Origin: Desulfobacterales bacterium HSG16 | GTDB taxonomy: Bacteria > Desulfobacterota > Desulfobacteria > Desulfobacterales > HSG16 | DNA length: 64,000 bases | Assembly: GCA_030377965.1 (NCBI GenBank) | Contig: JAUCGE010000001.1 | Coordinates: 1-64,000, forward strand | Reading direction: 5' to 3' | In this document: piece by piece, positions 1 to 8,924 of the stretch | Position numbering within the stretch: the stretch's first letter is position 1 | Layout: each line of letters starts with the position of its first letter | Notes under the pieces: model-generated | What the model was told of the DNA's origin: nothing | Database searches by the model: none | Seen by the model: the letters and a program-made list of their open reading frames with translations, nothing else | Translations under genes and position numbers: made by a program

Positions 1-344
1 AAATCCGAATTCAATTCAACATTTTTTTCCGGAATAACCCTGTTTTCCAGTTCCTGGAAACTTGGGATAATTCTGTCTGGGAACTGGGGGTTGAAGAGAA
101 TTGAGACTTCACCCGTACCTTTAAAGATATTTCCTTGCACTCGTATCTTAACGCGGTTATTAAAACAAGAGGCAAGTGATGTGAGGCTTATGAAAAAATG
201 CAAAGGCGGTTGTAAGCCTGCTGAAAGAGGGTAAAATGAAATCTGATTTTGAAAAAAACGGAAAATAAGTGAATGTCAGGATCATTTTTGCATGCAGTCG
301 AAAATAAGTCTGATTCCGAATAAAAACAAGGGTATCATTAAGTT
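1..344. other. Left edge, no gene supported
   Basis: An open frame runs from base 1 to about base 236 without a convincing start or a recognisable protein, so it may be the 3' end of a gene outside the window or chance. The rest is AT-rich leader in front of the gene at 345. No promoter, terminator or repeat could be supported. Confidence 0.4.
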
Positions 345-1034
345 ATGAGTATTCACAAGCAAACTATAAAAAAACTATTCAGGGAACATTTTACAGAAGA
401 AAATCCGATCCGGGTTGAACCTGGAAAAAGCGAAGAACTGAAAAAGAGTATTGAGAAACGGCTGAAAGCATTTGATGATGTTAAAACAGGTAAAGGCAGC
501 TATTATCGACGGGCGGAAAAGGTCAAATATATTTTAGAGCTTTCGATATTGGAACCGCATGGATATGGATATCGCAATCGAAGTACATTCGACCTCAGTC
601 TTGATGATCAGCGCTATCTGGTCATTGATGAGTACTATTCAATGAATGCAAAGGTTTCCGCAATCGATGAAATTATTGCATTTCTCGATTCCTGCCGAAA
701 ACAGATCGAACGCAAAGAAGCACTCAGGATCAAACGGAATAAGGTACGTGAATTCAAAACACAGGCCATTCTCGCGCAAATCCGGAAACTCGCAAAAGAG
801 GAAAAACTCGATTTCTGTACGGAAACAGATACGGTCAAACTGAAACTCTTCGTGAAAATAGAGGAAAATGAATGTATTGAACTGTTTATCCCTTTTTCTA
901 AATTCCAGAAAATACTTCCCAACCTGCGTTCGACCATTCTCTCTTTGCGGGAATTGAGGCAGCAGGGGATTAAGTTTAAAATCAAAAGCGTTTCCTCTTA
1001 TTATTTCAGGTGGATCAGCCATGAATCACTTTAA
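345..1034 (+). CDS. Hypothetical protein upstream of a MoxR/VWA pair
   Basis: A 229-residue soluble protein, rich in Lys, Glu and Arg, with no signal peptide or membrane segment. The middle (about residues 95-150) looks helical and charged; the C-terminal third alternates hydrophobic and basic residues. I do not recognise a family. It lies 124 nt upstream of a MoxR-type ATPase gene that is itself 2 nt from a VWA gene, so it may be the third partner of that chaperone-like set, but only gene order supports this. The ATG at 345 has no strong Shine-Dalgarno sequence. Confidence 0.75.
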   Translation: MSIHKQTIKKLFREHFTEENPIRVEPGKSEELKKSIEKRLKAFDDVKTGKGSYYRRAEKVKYILELSILEPHGYGYRNRSTFDLSLDDQRYLVIDEYYSMNAKVSAIDEIIAFLDSCRKQIERKEALRIKRNKVREFKTQAILAQIRKLAKEEKLDFCTETDTVKLKLFVKIEENECIELFIPFSKFQKILPNLRSTILSLRELRQQGIKFKIKSVSSYYFRWISHESL

Positions 1035-1158
1035 AAGTGATTTCCTCTTTTTAATCTGCACAGGAAAGGCAGGTGAATATGTAATTGTGCAAAAAAAATC
1101 GCAATCTCTGCAAGGGTGGTTTTTGCACAGGCACTTCTATCCAATATAAGGTTAATAT

Positions 1159-2244
1159 ATGAGCATAAGAATCGATACAGCGGAACTGCACGAAGTACTC
1201 AGACAGACTCCCGCTAATCAAAATATCATGCTGATCGGAAAGCACGGGATCGGCAAATCGGAAATAATCACAAGGTTTTACCGTAAGTTGAAGATGTCAG
1301 TCATTCCTTTTTTTTGTGGACAGATGAGTGATCCCGGCGATCTGATCGGGTTGATGCACAAAGATGAGGAAACGGGCAGATCCCTCTTTCTTCCGCCCTA
1401 CTGGTGGCCGGATGACGGAAAACCCATTGTACTTTTTTTAGACGAACTCAATCGGGCAAGACCTGAAATTTTACAGGCAGTGCAGGATCTGGCATTGAAC
1501 AAAACACTTGCCGGCAAACAACTTCCGGCTGGAAGCATTGTGATCTCGGCTGTAAACGAGGGAGATGAATATCAACTGACCGACCTTGATCCTGCCCTGG
1601 TTTCCCGTTTCAATCTTTATGAATTCGCGCCCACTGTGGAAGACTGGCTTTCATGGGCCGGTAAAAACGAAAAAGATCCGCGTGTGATCGGGTTTATCCA
1701 GAAGAACCGGCATCATCTGGACGGCGAAGGCGTAAATCCAGAAACATTCGGGGTAAAATCCGGGCTGGTCAAGACTTCAGATCGTAGGGCATGGGTCAAA
1801 GTTTCCGAATTCATCGAAAATGTAAAGCAGATTGATGACACAAAAATCAAGATCATAGCAGGCATGGTCGGCATTCCTGCAGCCCTTGCTTTCAAGCAGA
1901 GCCTGGCGAGTATTGAAAAAGTGACAGCCGCTCAGATACTGCTGCAATTCGGCAAGTACAAAAAAAAGCTGAAAAAGCTTTCGCTTCAGGAATTAATCCT
2001 GCTCAATGAACATATAGTTCTCTACATAAACAACGGCAGATACAAAGCTGAACAGGAAACTAAAATTCGAAAAAATCTGCTGGCTTATCTCAAAGAACTG
2101 CAAAAAAATAAAAATCGGGAACCGGTCGCGCATATAGCATCCATGATGGAAAATCCCGGTTATGAAAACGTGATGGTCTTTGCATCAGAATCTCTGGATC
2201 TGATTACTTTACTGACCGATTATATTCAGGGGATCAAGGTTTAG
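1159..2244 (+). CDS. MoxR-type AAA+ ATPase
   Basis: An AAA+ ATPase of the MoxR class, which as a family act with VWA proteins as metal-insertion or maturation chaperones. Seen: Walker A GKHGIGKS at residues 27-34, Walker B with the pair D95-E96 (LFLDELN), a sensor-like segment SAVNEGDEY near 130, and LVSRF just after it, which fits the arginine-finger region. The C-terminal 170 residues form a helical extension. The next gene starts 2 nt downstream and encodes the expected VWA partner, so the two are probably cotranscribed. The client protein is unknown; no cofactor enzyme lies nearby. Confidence 0.9.
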   Translation: MSIRIDTAELHEVLRQTPANQNIMLIGKHGIGKSEIITRFYRKLKMSVIPFFCGQMSDPGDLIGLMHKDEETGRSLFLPPYWWPDDGKPIVLFLDELNRARPEILQAVQDLALNKTLAGKQLPAGSIVISAVNEGDEYQLTDLDPALVSRFNLYEFAPTVEDWLSWAGKNEKDPRVIGFIQKNRHHLDGEGVNPETFGVKSGLVKTSDRRAWVKVSEFIENVKQIDDTKIKIIAGMVGIPAALAFKQSLASIEKVTAAQILLQFGKYKKKLKKLSLQELILLNEHIVLYINNGRYKAEQETKIRKNLLAYLKELQKNKNREPVAHIASMMENPGYENVMVFASESLDLITLLTDYIQGIKV

Positions 2245-2246
2245 GC

Positions 2247-3530
2247 ATGGCATTGAAATCCGCACGAGATCGGATCGGCATGGCTGTGGAAAGGTGGTTT
2301 ATCACCGATCCATTATTCTTTTCGATCTGGACCACCCACAACCTTATTGTCGAACCCAGAATACAGACTATCCGGTCAGGCCGGGGCAGGATCGAATATA
2401 ACCCTTTGTTCATCCAGTCCCTGAACAAGCATCGACTCGACACTGTCCTGCGATGCGAGGCTATGCGTATCCTGTTGAAACATCCATATACAAGGCGAAA
2501 GGAGAACCAGAAACTGGCGTGGCTGGCGAGCAATGTAACAATCCAGGAATATCTTCGTACAGACCTTCCCTTTCCCTTTGCCCGTGATCTGTTTGGCACG
2601 GATGAATTTGACCGGCAGTATTTCGAATTTTATTATTACAAATTACAGACTCAAACAGGCCAGGCTGATGGTCAGTTTGATGGCCAAACAAATCAAAAGG
2701 ACGGACAAACCAAAACCGACGATGGTAAAGATTCGGATAATGAATCCAAAGCCGGTAAATCCGAGCCTGACGAAGAGAAAAAAGAGAGTACAGACCAGCC
2801 AGAAGGAAATAAATATAGCTTAGAAATCTATGCAGATGCCGAAAAAATCGGCAAGGAAAATACTCTTGACTGGGATCGGGATGAACTGATCACTGACAAT
2901 ATCAACGAAAAAATCGAAATGGCAAGAGATACCAATCAATGGGGAACGATTCCCGGACAAATCCAGGAACGGATACTGGCAACCTTGAAACCCAAGGTCG
3001 ATTACCGGGCCATCCTGCGTCATTTCCGTGCATCCATCCTGTCGGCAAACCGGGTACTCACCCGCATGAAACCCAGCCGGCGGTATGGATTTCAATACAT
3101 GGGCAGCCGTCGGGATTTTGCTACCCGGCTCCTCTTTGCCGTGGATGTGAGCGGTTCCGTTGACAGTAAAGATCTGGCTCGTGGTTTTTCCGTCATCAAC
3201 CAGTTTTTCAAATACGGACTTCAATGTGTGGATGTAATCCAATTTGATACGGAAATTAAGGGTGAAGCCATGTCCTTGAAAAAAGCACGCAGGGATATAA
3301 GCGTACTCGGCAGAGGCGGCACTGACTTTACGGCAGTGATCGAATATATTGATGAAAACCGGGAATATGACGGACTTATCGTTTTCACAGATGGCTTTGC
3401 GCCTGTGCCGAGAAAACCCGCAAACCGGAAAACCCGGGTTCTCTGGCTGTTTAACACCGAAAGCAATTGGGAAGATATGCATTTAAACCTGAAGTCAATC
3501 GGGAGATCCGCATTCTTGAAAGAAGATTGA
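2247..3530 (+). CDS. VWA-domain protein (DUF2201-like), MoxR partner
   Basis: A 427-residue protein with three parts. The N-terminal region resembles the metallopeptidase-like part of DUF2201 proteins. Residues about 139-190 form a hydrophilic Gln/Asp/Lys/Glu linker. The C-terminal region is a von Willebrand A domain with the MIDAS motif DVSGS (D299, S301, S303) and a later GRGGTDF segment that fits the MIDAS threonine. Where the family usually has a zinc-binding HExxH helix this protein has a segment reading CEAMR, so the first His appears lost and a peptidase role is unlikely. It follows the MoxR gene by 2 nt. Confidence 0.88.
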   Translation: MALKSARDRIGMAVERWFITDPLFFSIWTTHNLIVEPRIQTIRSGRGRIEYNPLFIQSLNKHRLDTVLRCEAMRILLKHPYTRRKENQKLAWLASNVTIQEYLRTDLPFPFARDLFGTDEFDRQYFEFYYYKLQTQTGQADGQFDGQTNQKDGQTKTDDGKDSDNESKAGKSEPDEEKKESTDQPEGNKYSLEIYADAEKIGKENTLDWDRDELITDNINEKIEMARDTNQWGTIPGQIQERILATLKPKVDYRAILRHFRASILSANRVLTRMKPSRRYGFQYMGSRRDFATRLLFAVDVSGSVDSKDLARGFSVINQFFKYGLQCVDVIQFDTEIKGEAMSLKKARRDISVLGRGGTDFTAVIEYIDENREYDGLIVFTDGFAPVPRKPANRKTRVLWLFNTESNWEDMHLNLKSIGRSAFLKED

Positions 3531-3769
3531 AAAACATATCGCCTTGCCCATCATTTCCATGCTTCTGAACCGCTGAAATTCTGGAAAACCTGGCATTGCT
3601 TTTTTCCTTCATACCAGTTATATTATATGAAAATGGGAAAGATGATATTCCGAAAAAAATGAAAAATTACAAAAACTGCAGAAAGCCTTTGCAGCGAGAG
3701 ACCAAAAGACGGATGGCCTTTTTGACAGTGGCGAACATCTCTTAGCGATCAGCAACCAGCGGATATTAT
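3531..3769. other. Intergenic region, nothing recognised
   Basis: This stretch between the VWA gene and the DUF2887-type gene has no ORF with a credible start. It contains scattered AT-rich tracts but no clear terminator hairpin or promoter. Confidence 0.4.
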
Positions 3770-4669
3770 ATGAAAACAGACACTTTATTTTACGAGTTAT
3801 TCAAATTCGATCCACGCAGCCTGTTTCAACTTATGCGGCTGAAGATTAAAGGTAAATATTCTTTTGAGAGCATCACGGTCAAGACCTCTGAAAAACGTTT
3901 TGACGGTTTTTTCAAAAGAACGGACGGAGAAGGACCCAACATTTTTCTCGAAGTCCAGGGTTATAATGATAACGAAATTTTCTGGAGAATTTTCAGGGAA
4001 GTATGCACATGGTACGAGCAGAATCCAAGCACGACCCCGTTTGTGATCATCGTTCTCTTTCTGGATGAAAAATATGATCCAGACAATTGCCAGTTATCAT
4101 GCAAACGTCCCAATCGGATGATCAAAGGCAACCTTTCAGATTATCTTGAGAAGGTAAAAGGAAAGGCAGGAGCGCTGACAGTCCTGAAACCACTGACGCT
4201 TTCCAATAAAGAGGATTTATCTGAAAATGTCCATCAATGGAATTCGGAACTGGATGCAATGAATTTGTCTAAAAGAGACATGAAGCTTCTGACAGAAATG
4301 TTGGAATACGCTATCCTGCAAAGATTTCCAAAATTGACAATAAAGGAGATACAGACAATGCTTGAATTGACACCACTTGATAAAACCGTTGCAGGCCAGG
4401 AGCTTATCCAGATGGGTATAGCTAAGGGTATGGACAAAGGTATGGCTAAGGGTATGGACAAAGGCATGGCTAAAGGGCTGGATAAAGGCATGGCTAAAGG
4501 GCTGGATAAAGGATTCAAAAAAGGCGAGTTGGTTGGTGAAATTCGTTTGATGCAAAATATTCTTAAATATCCTGTCACTCCCAGAAGCAAACTTATTGAA
4601 AGCGGCATCAGGACATTGAAAATGACTCTTAAACAGTTGAGAGCCGAATTTAAGGCGCAAAATGCTTGA
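3770..4669 (+). CDS. DUF2887/Rpn-type PD-(D/E)XK nuclease-like protein
   Basis: The N-terminal 130 residues resemble the DUF2887/Rpn group of PD-(D/E)XK fold proteins, often called recombination-promoting nuclease or putative transposase. Seen: an acidic residue D45 in RFDGFF followed by EVQ at 61-63, the E-x-Q variant of the catalytic E-x-K. A helical region follows, then a run of eight-residue units of the type GMAKGMDK near residues 216-247, encoded by a 24-bp tandem repeat. Such repeats are common at the C-termini of Rpn-like proteins and can change copy number. The gene stands alone. Whether it cuts DNA is not known. Confidence 0.78.
   Translation: MKTDTLFYELFKFDPRSLFQLMRLKIKGKYSFESITVKTSEKRFDGFFKRTDGEGPNIFLEVQGYNDNEIFWRIFREVCTWYEQNPSTTPFVIIVLFLDEKYDPDNCQLSCKRPNRMIKGNLSDYLEKVKGKAGALTVLKPLTLSNKEDLSENVHQWNSELDAMNLSKRDMKLLTEMLEYAILQRFPKLTIKEIQTMLELTPLDKTVAGQELIQMGIAKGMDKGMAKGMDKGMAKGLDKGMAKGLDKGFKKGELVGEIRLMQNILKYPVTPRSKLIESGIRTLKMTLKQLRAEFKAQNA
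4415..4510 (+). repeat. Four-copy 24-bp coding tandem repeat
   Basis: Four consecutive 24-bp units start at 4415, 4439, 4463 and 4487. The first two differ by one base and the last two are identical, which suggests recent local duplication. Each encodes eight residues of the type Gly-Met-Ala-Lys-Gly-(Met/Leu)-Asp-Lys inside the DUF2887-type gene, so unit changes keep the reading frame. Confidence 0.9.
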
Positions 4670-4700
4670 ACAATTAATAAGCTGTTTGTAATAATTGCTC

Positions 4701-5486
4701 ATGAAAAACCTCAAAAAACACGGTTTTCCCCCTTTTAAAATCGCTGCAATCCACGGCGGCCCTGGTGCGGGAGGTGAAATGAACCCTCTGGCCCACAAAC
4801 TTGCAGCAACAGGACACGGAGTTCTGGAGCCTCTCCAGACTGCGGCATCGCTTATGGGGCAGGTTGAAGAATTAAGAGATGTGCTTGAAAAAAAAGCAGA
4901 CCTTCCCGTAACTCTTATCGGCTTTTCCTGGGGAGCATGGCTCAGTTTCATATTCGCGGCTAATCATTCTGGTTACGTGAAAAAACTGATTCTTGTCGGA
5001 AGCGGGCCGTTTAAGTCCGAAGATGCTCGAAAAATTCAAGAAATCAGATTGAACCGGCTTGACAAGGAAGATAGAGCCATGTTCGAATCGGCTGTTAAAG
5101 TTTTAAATGACCCGGAGCTTCAGGATAAAAGTTCAGCCTTTGCACGGTTCGGAGCAATATTCTCGAAAGCTGACGTATATGAACCCATACCCTGTGAACC
5201 TGAAAAAATTGATTATCAGTTCGATATATTCAAGAACGTGTTCAATGATGGGGCAAAGTTGAGGATGAGCGGGGAGCTTTTGAAAATGGGGGAAAAAATC
5301 GAATGCCCGGTTGTCGCTATTCATGGTGATTATGATCCCCATCCGGCCAGAGGAGTTGTAAAGCCTTTATCTGGAATTCTTGCGGATTTCAAATTTTTCC
5401 TGCTTGAAAAATGCGGACACAAGCCCTGGATCGAAAAATATGCGAAAGATAAATTTTTTCAGATTCTTGAAAATGAATTGCTCTGA
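4701..5486 (+). CDS. Alpha/beta hydrolase
   Basis: A 261-residue alpha/beta-hydrolase-fold protein. Seen: an oxyanion-hole type segment HGGPGAGG near residue 18, the nucleophile elbow GFSWGAW (G-x-S-x-G, serine near residue 76), a late Asp in HGDYDPHPA and a catalytic-type His in EKCGHKPW near the C-terminus. Length and motif order fit small intracellular esterases or peptidases of the HGGPG type. A TTG lies 6 nt upstream of the ATG at 4701; I chose the ATG. The substrate cannot be inferred, and neighbours give no pathway clue. Confidence 0.85.
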   Translation: MKNLKKHGFPPFKIAAIHGGPGAGGEMNPLAHKLAATGHGVLEPLQTAASLMGQVEELRDVLEKKADLPVTLIGFSWGAWLSFIFAANHSGYVKKLILVGSGPFKSEDARKIQEIRLNRLDKEDRAMFESAVKVLNDPELQDKSSAFARFGAIFSKADVYEPIPCEPEKIDYQFDIFKNVFNDGAKLRMSGELLKMGEKIECPVVAIHGDYDPHPARGVVKPLSGILADFKFFLLEKCGHKPWIEKYAKDKFFQILENELL

Positions 5487-5647
5487 CTCAGGCTCTATCT
5501 TATGCAAAACAGCACAATCACAAAAAATGAAATTAAAATTAAAAATTATTGACAAGCCAAAACGGCTAAATTATATTATTTTATTTTTCGAGCGGCAGGA
5601 TCAAGACCGCTCTATCGAATTTGAGATCAAGGGAGGATTTTTTTCAT

Positions 5648-5923
5648 ATGATTTGTACCACTATCCGGCAGGGAGCCGAATGCAATTTAATGACCGCCAA
5701 AGGATGCAGCTATAACGGCGGTATGTGTTATACAACAATCGATAAATGTGAAGGATGCAGCAGAAAAGCTCAATTGGAAACTGGCTGGTACTGTAATTCG
5801 CATCCTGAGCCTGCCATTAAATGGAAAAACGGAAACTGCAATTTAGCAACCCATGTTAAAGAAGAGCCAAAAGCTAAAAAAGCTAAAGTCAATCCCATCA
5901 AAGCATCCAAACGCGGGCATTGA
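5648..5923 (+). CDS. PxxKW family cysteine-rich protein
   Basis: A 91-residue protein with about nine cysteines, including CxxC (CEGC) and a C-x-NSHPEPAIKW segment that carries the P-x-x-K-W signature of a small cysteine-rich family common in sulfate-reducing deltaproteobacteria. The C-terminus is a Lys/Ala-rich basic tail. The cysteines suggest zinc or Fe-S binding, but no function is established. A GGGAGG Shine-Dalgarno at 5631-5636 fixes the ATG at 5648. The gene is followed by a strong terminator and appears monocistronic. Confidence 0.82.
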   Translation: MICTTIRQGAECNLMTAKGCSYNGGMCYTTIDKCEGCSRKAQLETGWYCNSHPEPAIKWKNGNCNLATHVKEEPKAKKAKVNPIKASKRGH

Positions 5924-5950
5924 TAACAACAGTCTTTTATTCTTTCAGAT

Positions 5951-5983
5951 AAAACCCCGTTTAACCATAAACGGGGTTTTTCC
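5951..5983 (+). terminator. Rho-independent terminator
   Basis: A perfect 13-bp stem (arms 5951-5963 and 5968-5980, core ACCCCGTTTA) with a 4-nt loop is followed by T residues. Flanking A and T runs make it potentially bidirectional, but only the PxxKW gene ends here. Confidence 0.9.
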
Positions 5984-6238
5984 ATCAAATGGCAACCCTT
6001 GCCAGAACATGTTCCAACCTCTTTTTTTCCTTGCAATTTTACACTTAAACGACTACAGATCTTTTTTTATAAACCATATGGTCGTGTGGTATTGTTTTTT
6101 CAACCGCTGCAACTTTATAATGTATTGTCTTTCTTCCGATGCGGGCAGGAGGAGGATAGAAAAATTGGAGTCTTTATCCGTACAATATGCAAAAAGTGCG
6201 GAAATAACAGTACATTTAGAAATAAGTATGGAGTAACG

Positions 6239-7459
6239 ATGGCGCTAATCGTACAAAAATACGGCGGCACTTCCGTGGCAGATACAAAGCGGATTCAAAA
6301 TGTTGCAGAACGGGTGGCAAAAACATATGATGCAGGCAATCAAGTCGTGGTTATCCTTTCAGCCATGTCAGGAGTCACAGACAAGCTGATTGGCATGGCA
6401 GGCAGTTTGTCTGATATGCCTGACAAAAGAGAACTTGATGTTCTGCTATCCACCGGGGAACAGACCACAGCAGCTCTTCTGGCAATAGCATTGAAAAGTA
6501 TGAATTACAAAGCTGAGTCCATGCTCGGATTTCAGGCAGATATTCAAACAGACTGTAATTTTGGTGATGCCCGGATAGTCGATATAGGCGCACACAGAAT
6601 AAAAAGCGGACTCGACAGGGGAGAAATCATTGTAGCAGCCGGATTCCAGGGATGTGACGCATATGGTAATATCACCACTCTGGGCAGGGGAGGTTCCGAC
6701 ACATCCGCAGTAGCGATAGCCGCAGCTATTGAAGCTGATATGTGCGAAATCTACACAGATGTGGACGGCATTTACACAGCAGATCCAAACGTTTGTGATA
6801 AAGCCAGAAAAATCAATACTATATCATGCGATGAAATGCTCGAAATGGCCAGCCTGGGAGCCAAAGTTTTACACAAGCGCTCTGTGGAATTCGCCTTGAA
6901 GCATAAGGTTCTGGTTTATGTAAGGTCATCATTTAATGAGGAGGAAGGCACAATGGTGGTAAACGGCGAAAATGATATGGAACGTCCGGTGGTTTCCGGC
7001 ATTACCTTCAGTAAGAATGAAGCCAGAATCACTCTTAAAAGAGTTCCTGACCGGCCCGGTATAGCAGCCGCTGTTTTCACACCTGTTGCAGATGCGGATA
7101 TAAATGTTGACATGATCATTCAGAATACCCAGGCAGGCGGAACCACAGACATGACCTTTACTGTTTCCAAAGATGATTATAAGGGGACCCTGTCACTCGA
7201 AAAAGAAATAGCCCGAAAAATTGGGGCAGAGGCTGTTTTAGGAGATGAAAACATCGCCAAGGTTTCGATCATAGGTGTGGGTATGAAAAGCCATTCCGGT
7301 GTGGCATCCATGATGTTCGACGCGCTGGCAAAGGAAAATATCAACATCATCATGATCAGTACCTCGGAAATCCGTATCTCATGCGTGGTTGCCGAAGACA
7401 AAGCAGAACTTGCCGTTCGAGTACTTCATACGGCCTTTGGACTGGATAAGACAGAATAA
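6239..7459 (+). CDS. lysC: Aspartate kinase
   Basis: Monofunctional aspartokinase of 406 residues, catalysing ATP-dependent phosphorylation of aspartate, the first step toward lysine, threonine and methionine. Seen: the N-terminal KYGGTSV kinase motif, GRGGSDTSA in the nucleotide-binding region, the EIYTDVDG segment, and two C-terminal ACT domains (about residues 265-400, with VSIIGVGM in the second) expected to bind the feedback amino acid. The frame stays open upstream to 5999, but the ATG at 6239 follows a GGAG and begins the conserved MALIVQKYGG start. The 250-nt leader shows no lysine-riboswitch motifs that I recognise. Confidence 0.95.
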   Translation: MALIVQKYGGTSVADTKRIQNVAERVAKTYDAGNQVVVILSAMSGVTDKLIGMAGSLSDMPDKRELDVLLSTGEQTTAALLAIALKSMNYKAESMLGFQADIQTDCNFGDARIVDIGAHRIKSGLDRGEIIVAAGFQGCDAYGNITTLGRGGSDTSAVAIAAAIEADMCEIYTDVDGIYTADPNVCDKARKINTISCDEMLEMASLGAKVLHKRSVEFALKHKVLVYVRSSFNEEEGTMVVNGENDMERPVVSGITFSKNEARITLKRVPDRPGIAAAVFTPVADADINVDMIIQNTQAGGTTDMTFTVSKDDYKGTLSLEKEIARKIGAEAVLGDENIAKVSIIGVGMKSHSGVASMMFDALAKENINIIMISTSEIRISCVVAEDKAELAVRVLHTAFGLDKTE

Positions 7460-7460
7460 G

Positions 7461-7551
7461 GGATTTTCCAGTAAATAAAATACCCGAATGGCAGGGCAGA
7501 GGTTCCGTCCTGCCTCGTGGTAGGGCGGGGTTCGTTCCGTCCCCGCCATCT
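7461..7551 (+). repeat. Dispersed hairpin repeat, copy A (forward)
   Basis: It begins one base after the aspartate kinase stop codon. Shared core: a GGATTTYCC-type start, an AATAAAATACCC block, then G/C-rich segments ending CCCCGCCATC. Here the G/C-rich part occurs twice (two GGCAGGGC/GGTAGGGC blocks). The same element occurs at 13651 (forward), 25097 and 38855 (reverse). The G/C part can fold into a stem. Confidence 0.8.
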
Positions 7552-7607
7552 TTCTATCACATATCAACAAGAAGATATTAACACCGTTCAATTAAGGAAT
7601 ATCAAAA

Positions 7608-8921
7608 ATGGAAATCACACCGGCAGCCCAGGAACTCAACGCTATCATCAAGAGCGGTAACTCCTATTTAATCGAGATGTTATCCAAAACTGGCAGACGG
7701 CTCTATTTTCCCAAGGGAATTTTGTCCCAGAGCGCTGAAGCCAGGACAAAAGCATATGATAAATTCAATGCCACCATCGGAATAGCTACCGAAAACCTGC
7801 ATACCATGTGCCTGCCTTCGGTCATGGGCAATTTAAACGACATAAGGCCGAGCGATTCTCTGACCTATGCGCCGTCCTTCGGTATTCCGACCCTGCGCCG
7901 GGAGTGGAAAGACATGATGTATAAGAAAAATGCTTCTTTAAAGGACAGGAGCATATCCCTTCCGGTTGTAACATGCGGCATTACTCACGGAGTCAGCGTG
8001 TTTGCTGATATGTTTCTTGACCCTGACGATGTAGCAATCTTTCCAGACAAGATGTGGGGTAATAATTACATGGTCATGTCTGTCAGAGGAGATACCCATA
8101 TCCGCAATTACCCAATGTTTGCGAATGGAGGCTTTAATCTTGAAGGTTTCGAAAAAACTGTGCGTAACGAAGCTGAAAATAATTACAAAGTTGTGGTATT
8201 TCTAAATTTTCCCAACAACCCGACAGGTTATACCATAAACGAGAAAGAGGCCGATAAAATCGTCGAAATACTGACCAGGGTGGCTGAAGAAGGAACCAAT
8301 ATCATCGCTGTGACAGATGATGCATATTTCGGACTTCGATACGAAGAAGCTCCCATAAAAGAATCCTTGTTTGCACGTCTTTGCAACAGTCATAAGAGAT
8401 TGCTCGCAGTCAAGCTGGACGGAGCTACAAAGGAAATATTCGTATGGGGTCTGAGAGTCGGTTTTATTACATATGGAACAGTTGTCGAAACTGACTACGC
8501 TCTGGTTTACGAAGCTCTGGAGAAAAAAACCGCTGGTAATATTCGCGGAACAGTATCCAATGTAAGCCATGCGAGCCAGACCATAGTCTTGAAAACTCTG
8601 CGCTCTCCCAATCTTGCCGAAGAACAGAAACTCAAGGTTGAAATTCTTAAAAAAAGAGCACTTCTTATCAAGAAAATAGCGGCTGATCCTAAATATGCAG
8701 ATGCCTGGGAAATGTATCCGTTCAACTCCGGGTATTTCATGTGTCTCAAACTAAAAACCGTGGATGCTGAAAAAGCCAGACAATATCTGTTGAATGACTA
8801 CAAAATCGGCCTGATCTCCATCGGCAAAACTGACTTGAGGGTGGCCTTTTCTTCCGTTGACGAGGAAAATCTGGAAGATCTTTTTGAGCATATCTATAAA
8901 GGAATCAAAGAACTGGAGTAA
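7608..8921 (+). CDS. PLP-dependent aminotransferase, class I/II fold
   Basis: A 437-residue fold-type I aminotransferase. Seen: FLNFPNNPTGY (substrate-side Asn), a DDAYFGL segment with the PLP-contacting Asp/Tyr, the Schiff-base lysine in DGATKEIFVWGLRVGF, and the paired Arg of the same motif. It belongs to a subgroup found in anaerobes that is longer than the aspartate aminotransferases; the substrate is not evident. RBS AAGGA lies at about 7594. The ClC channel gene starts 4 nt after the stop and the LUD gene 3 nt after that, so the three are probably one transcript. Confidence 0.88.
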   Translation: MEITPAAQELNAIIKSGNSYLIEMLSKTGRRLYFPKGILSQSAEARTKAYDKFNATIGIATENLHTMCLPSVMGNLNDIRPSDSLTYAPSFGIPTLRREWKDMMYKKNASLKDRSISLPVVTCGITHGVSVFADMFLDPDDVAIFPDKMWGNNYMVMSVRGDTHIRNYPMFANGGFNLEGFEKTVRNEAENNYKVVVFLNFPNNPTGYTINEKEADKIVEILTRVAEEGTNIIAVTDDAYFGLRYEEAPIKESLFARLCNSHKRLLAVKLDGATKEIFVWGLRVGFITYGTVVETDYALVYEALEKKTAGNIRGTVSNVSHASQTIVLKTLRSPNLAEEQKLKVEILKKRALLIKKIAADPKYADAWEMYPFNSGYFMCLKLKTVDAEKARQYLLNDYKIGLISIGKTDLRVAFSSVDEENLEDLFEHIYKGIKELE

Positions 8922-8924
8922 ACT

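Noticed and set aside
5999-6238. N-terminal extension of aspartate kinase of 80 residues
   Set aside because: The extension is Cys/Phe/Arg-rich, lies directly behind a terminator, and the conserved MALIVQKYGG start with GGAG is at 6239.
5985-6238. Lysine riboswitch in the aspartate kinase leader
   Set aside because: None of the conserved junction sequences of the L box could be found; only T-rich tracts are present.
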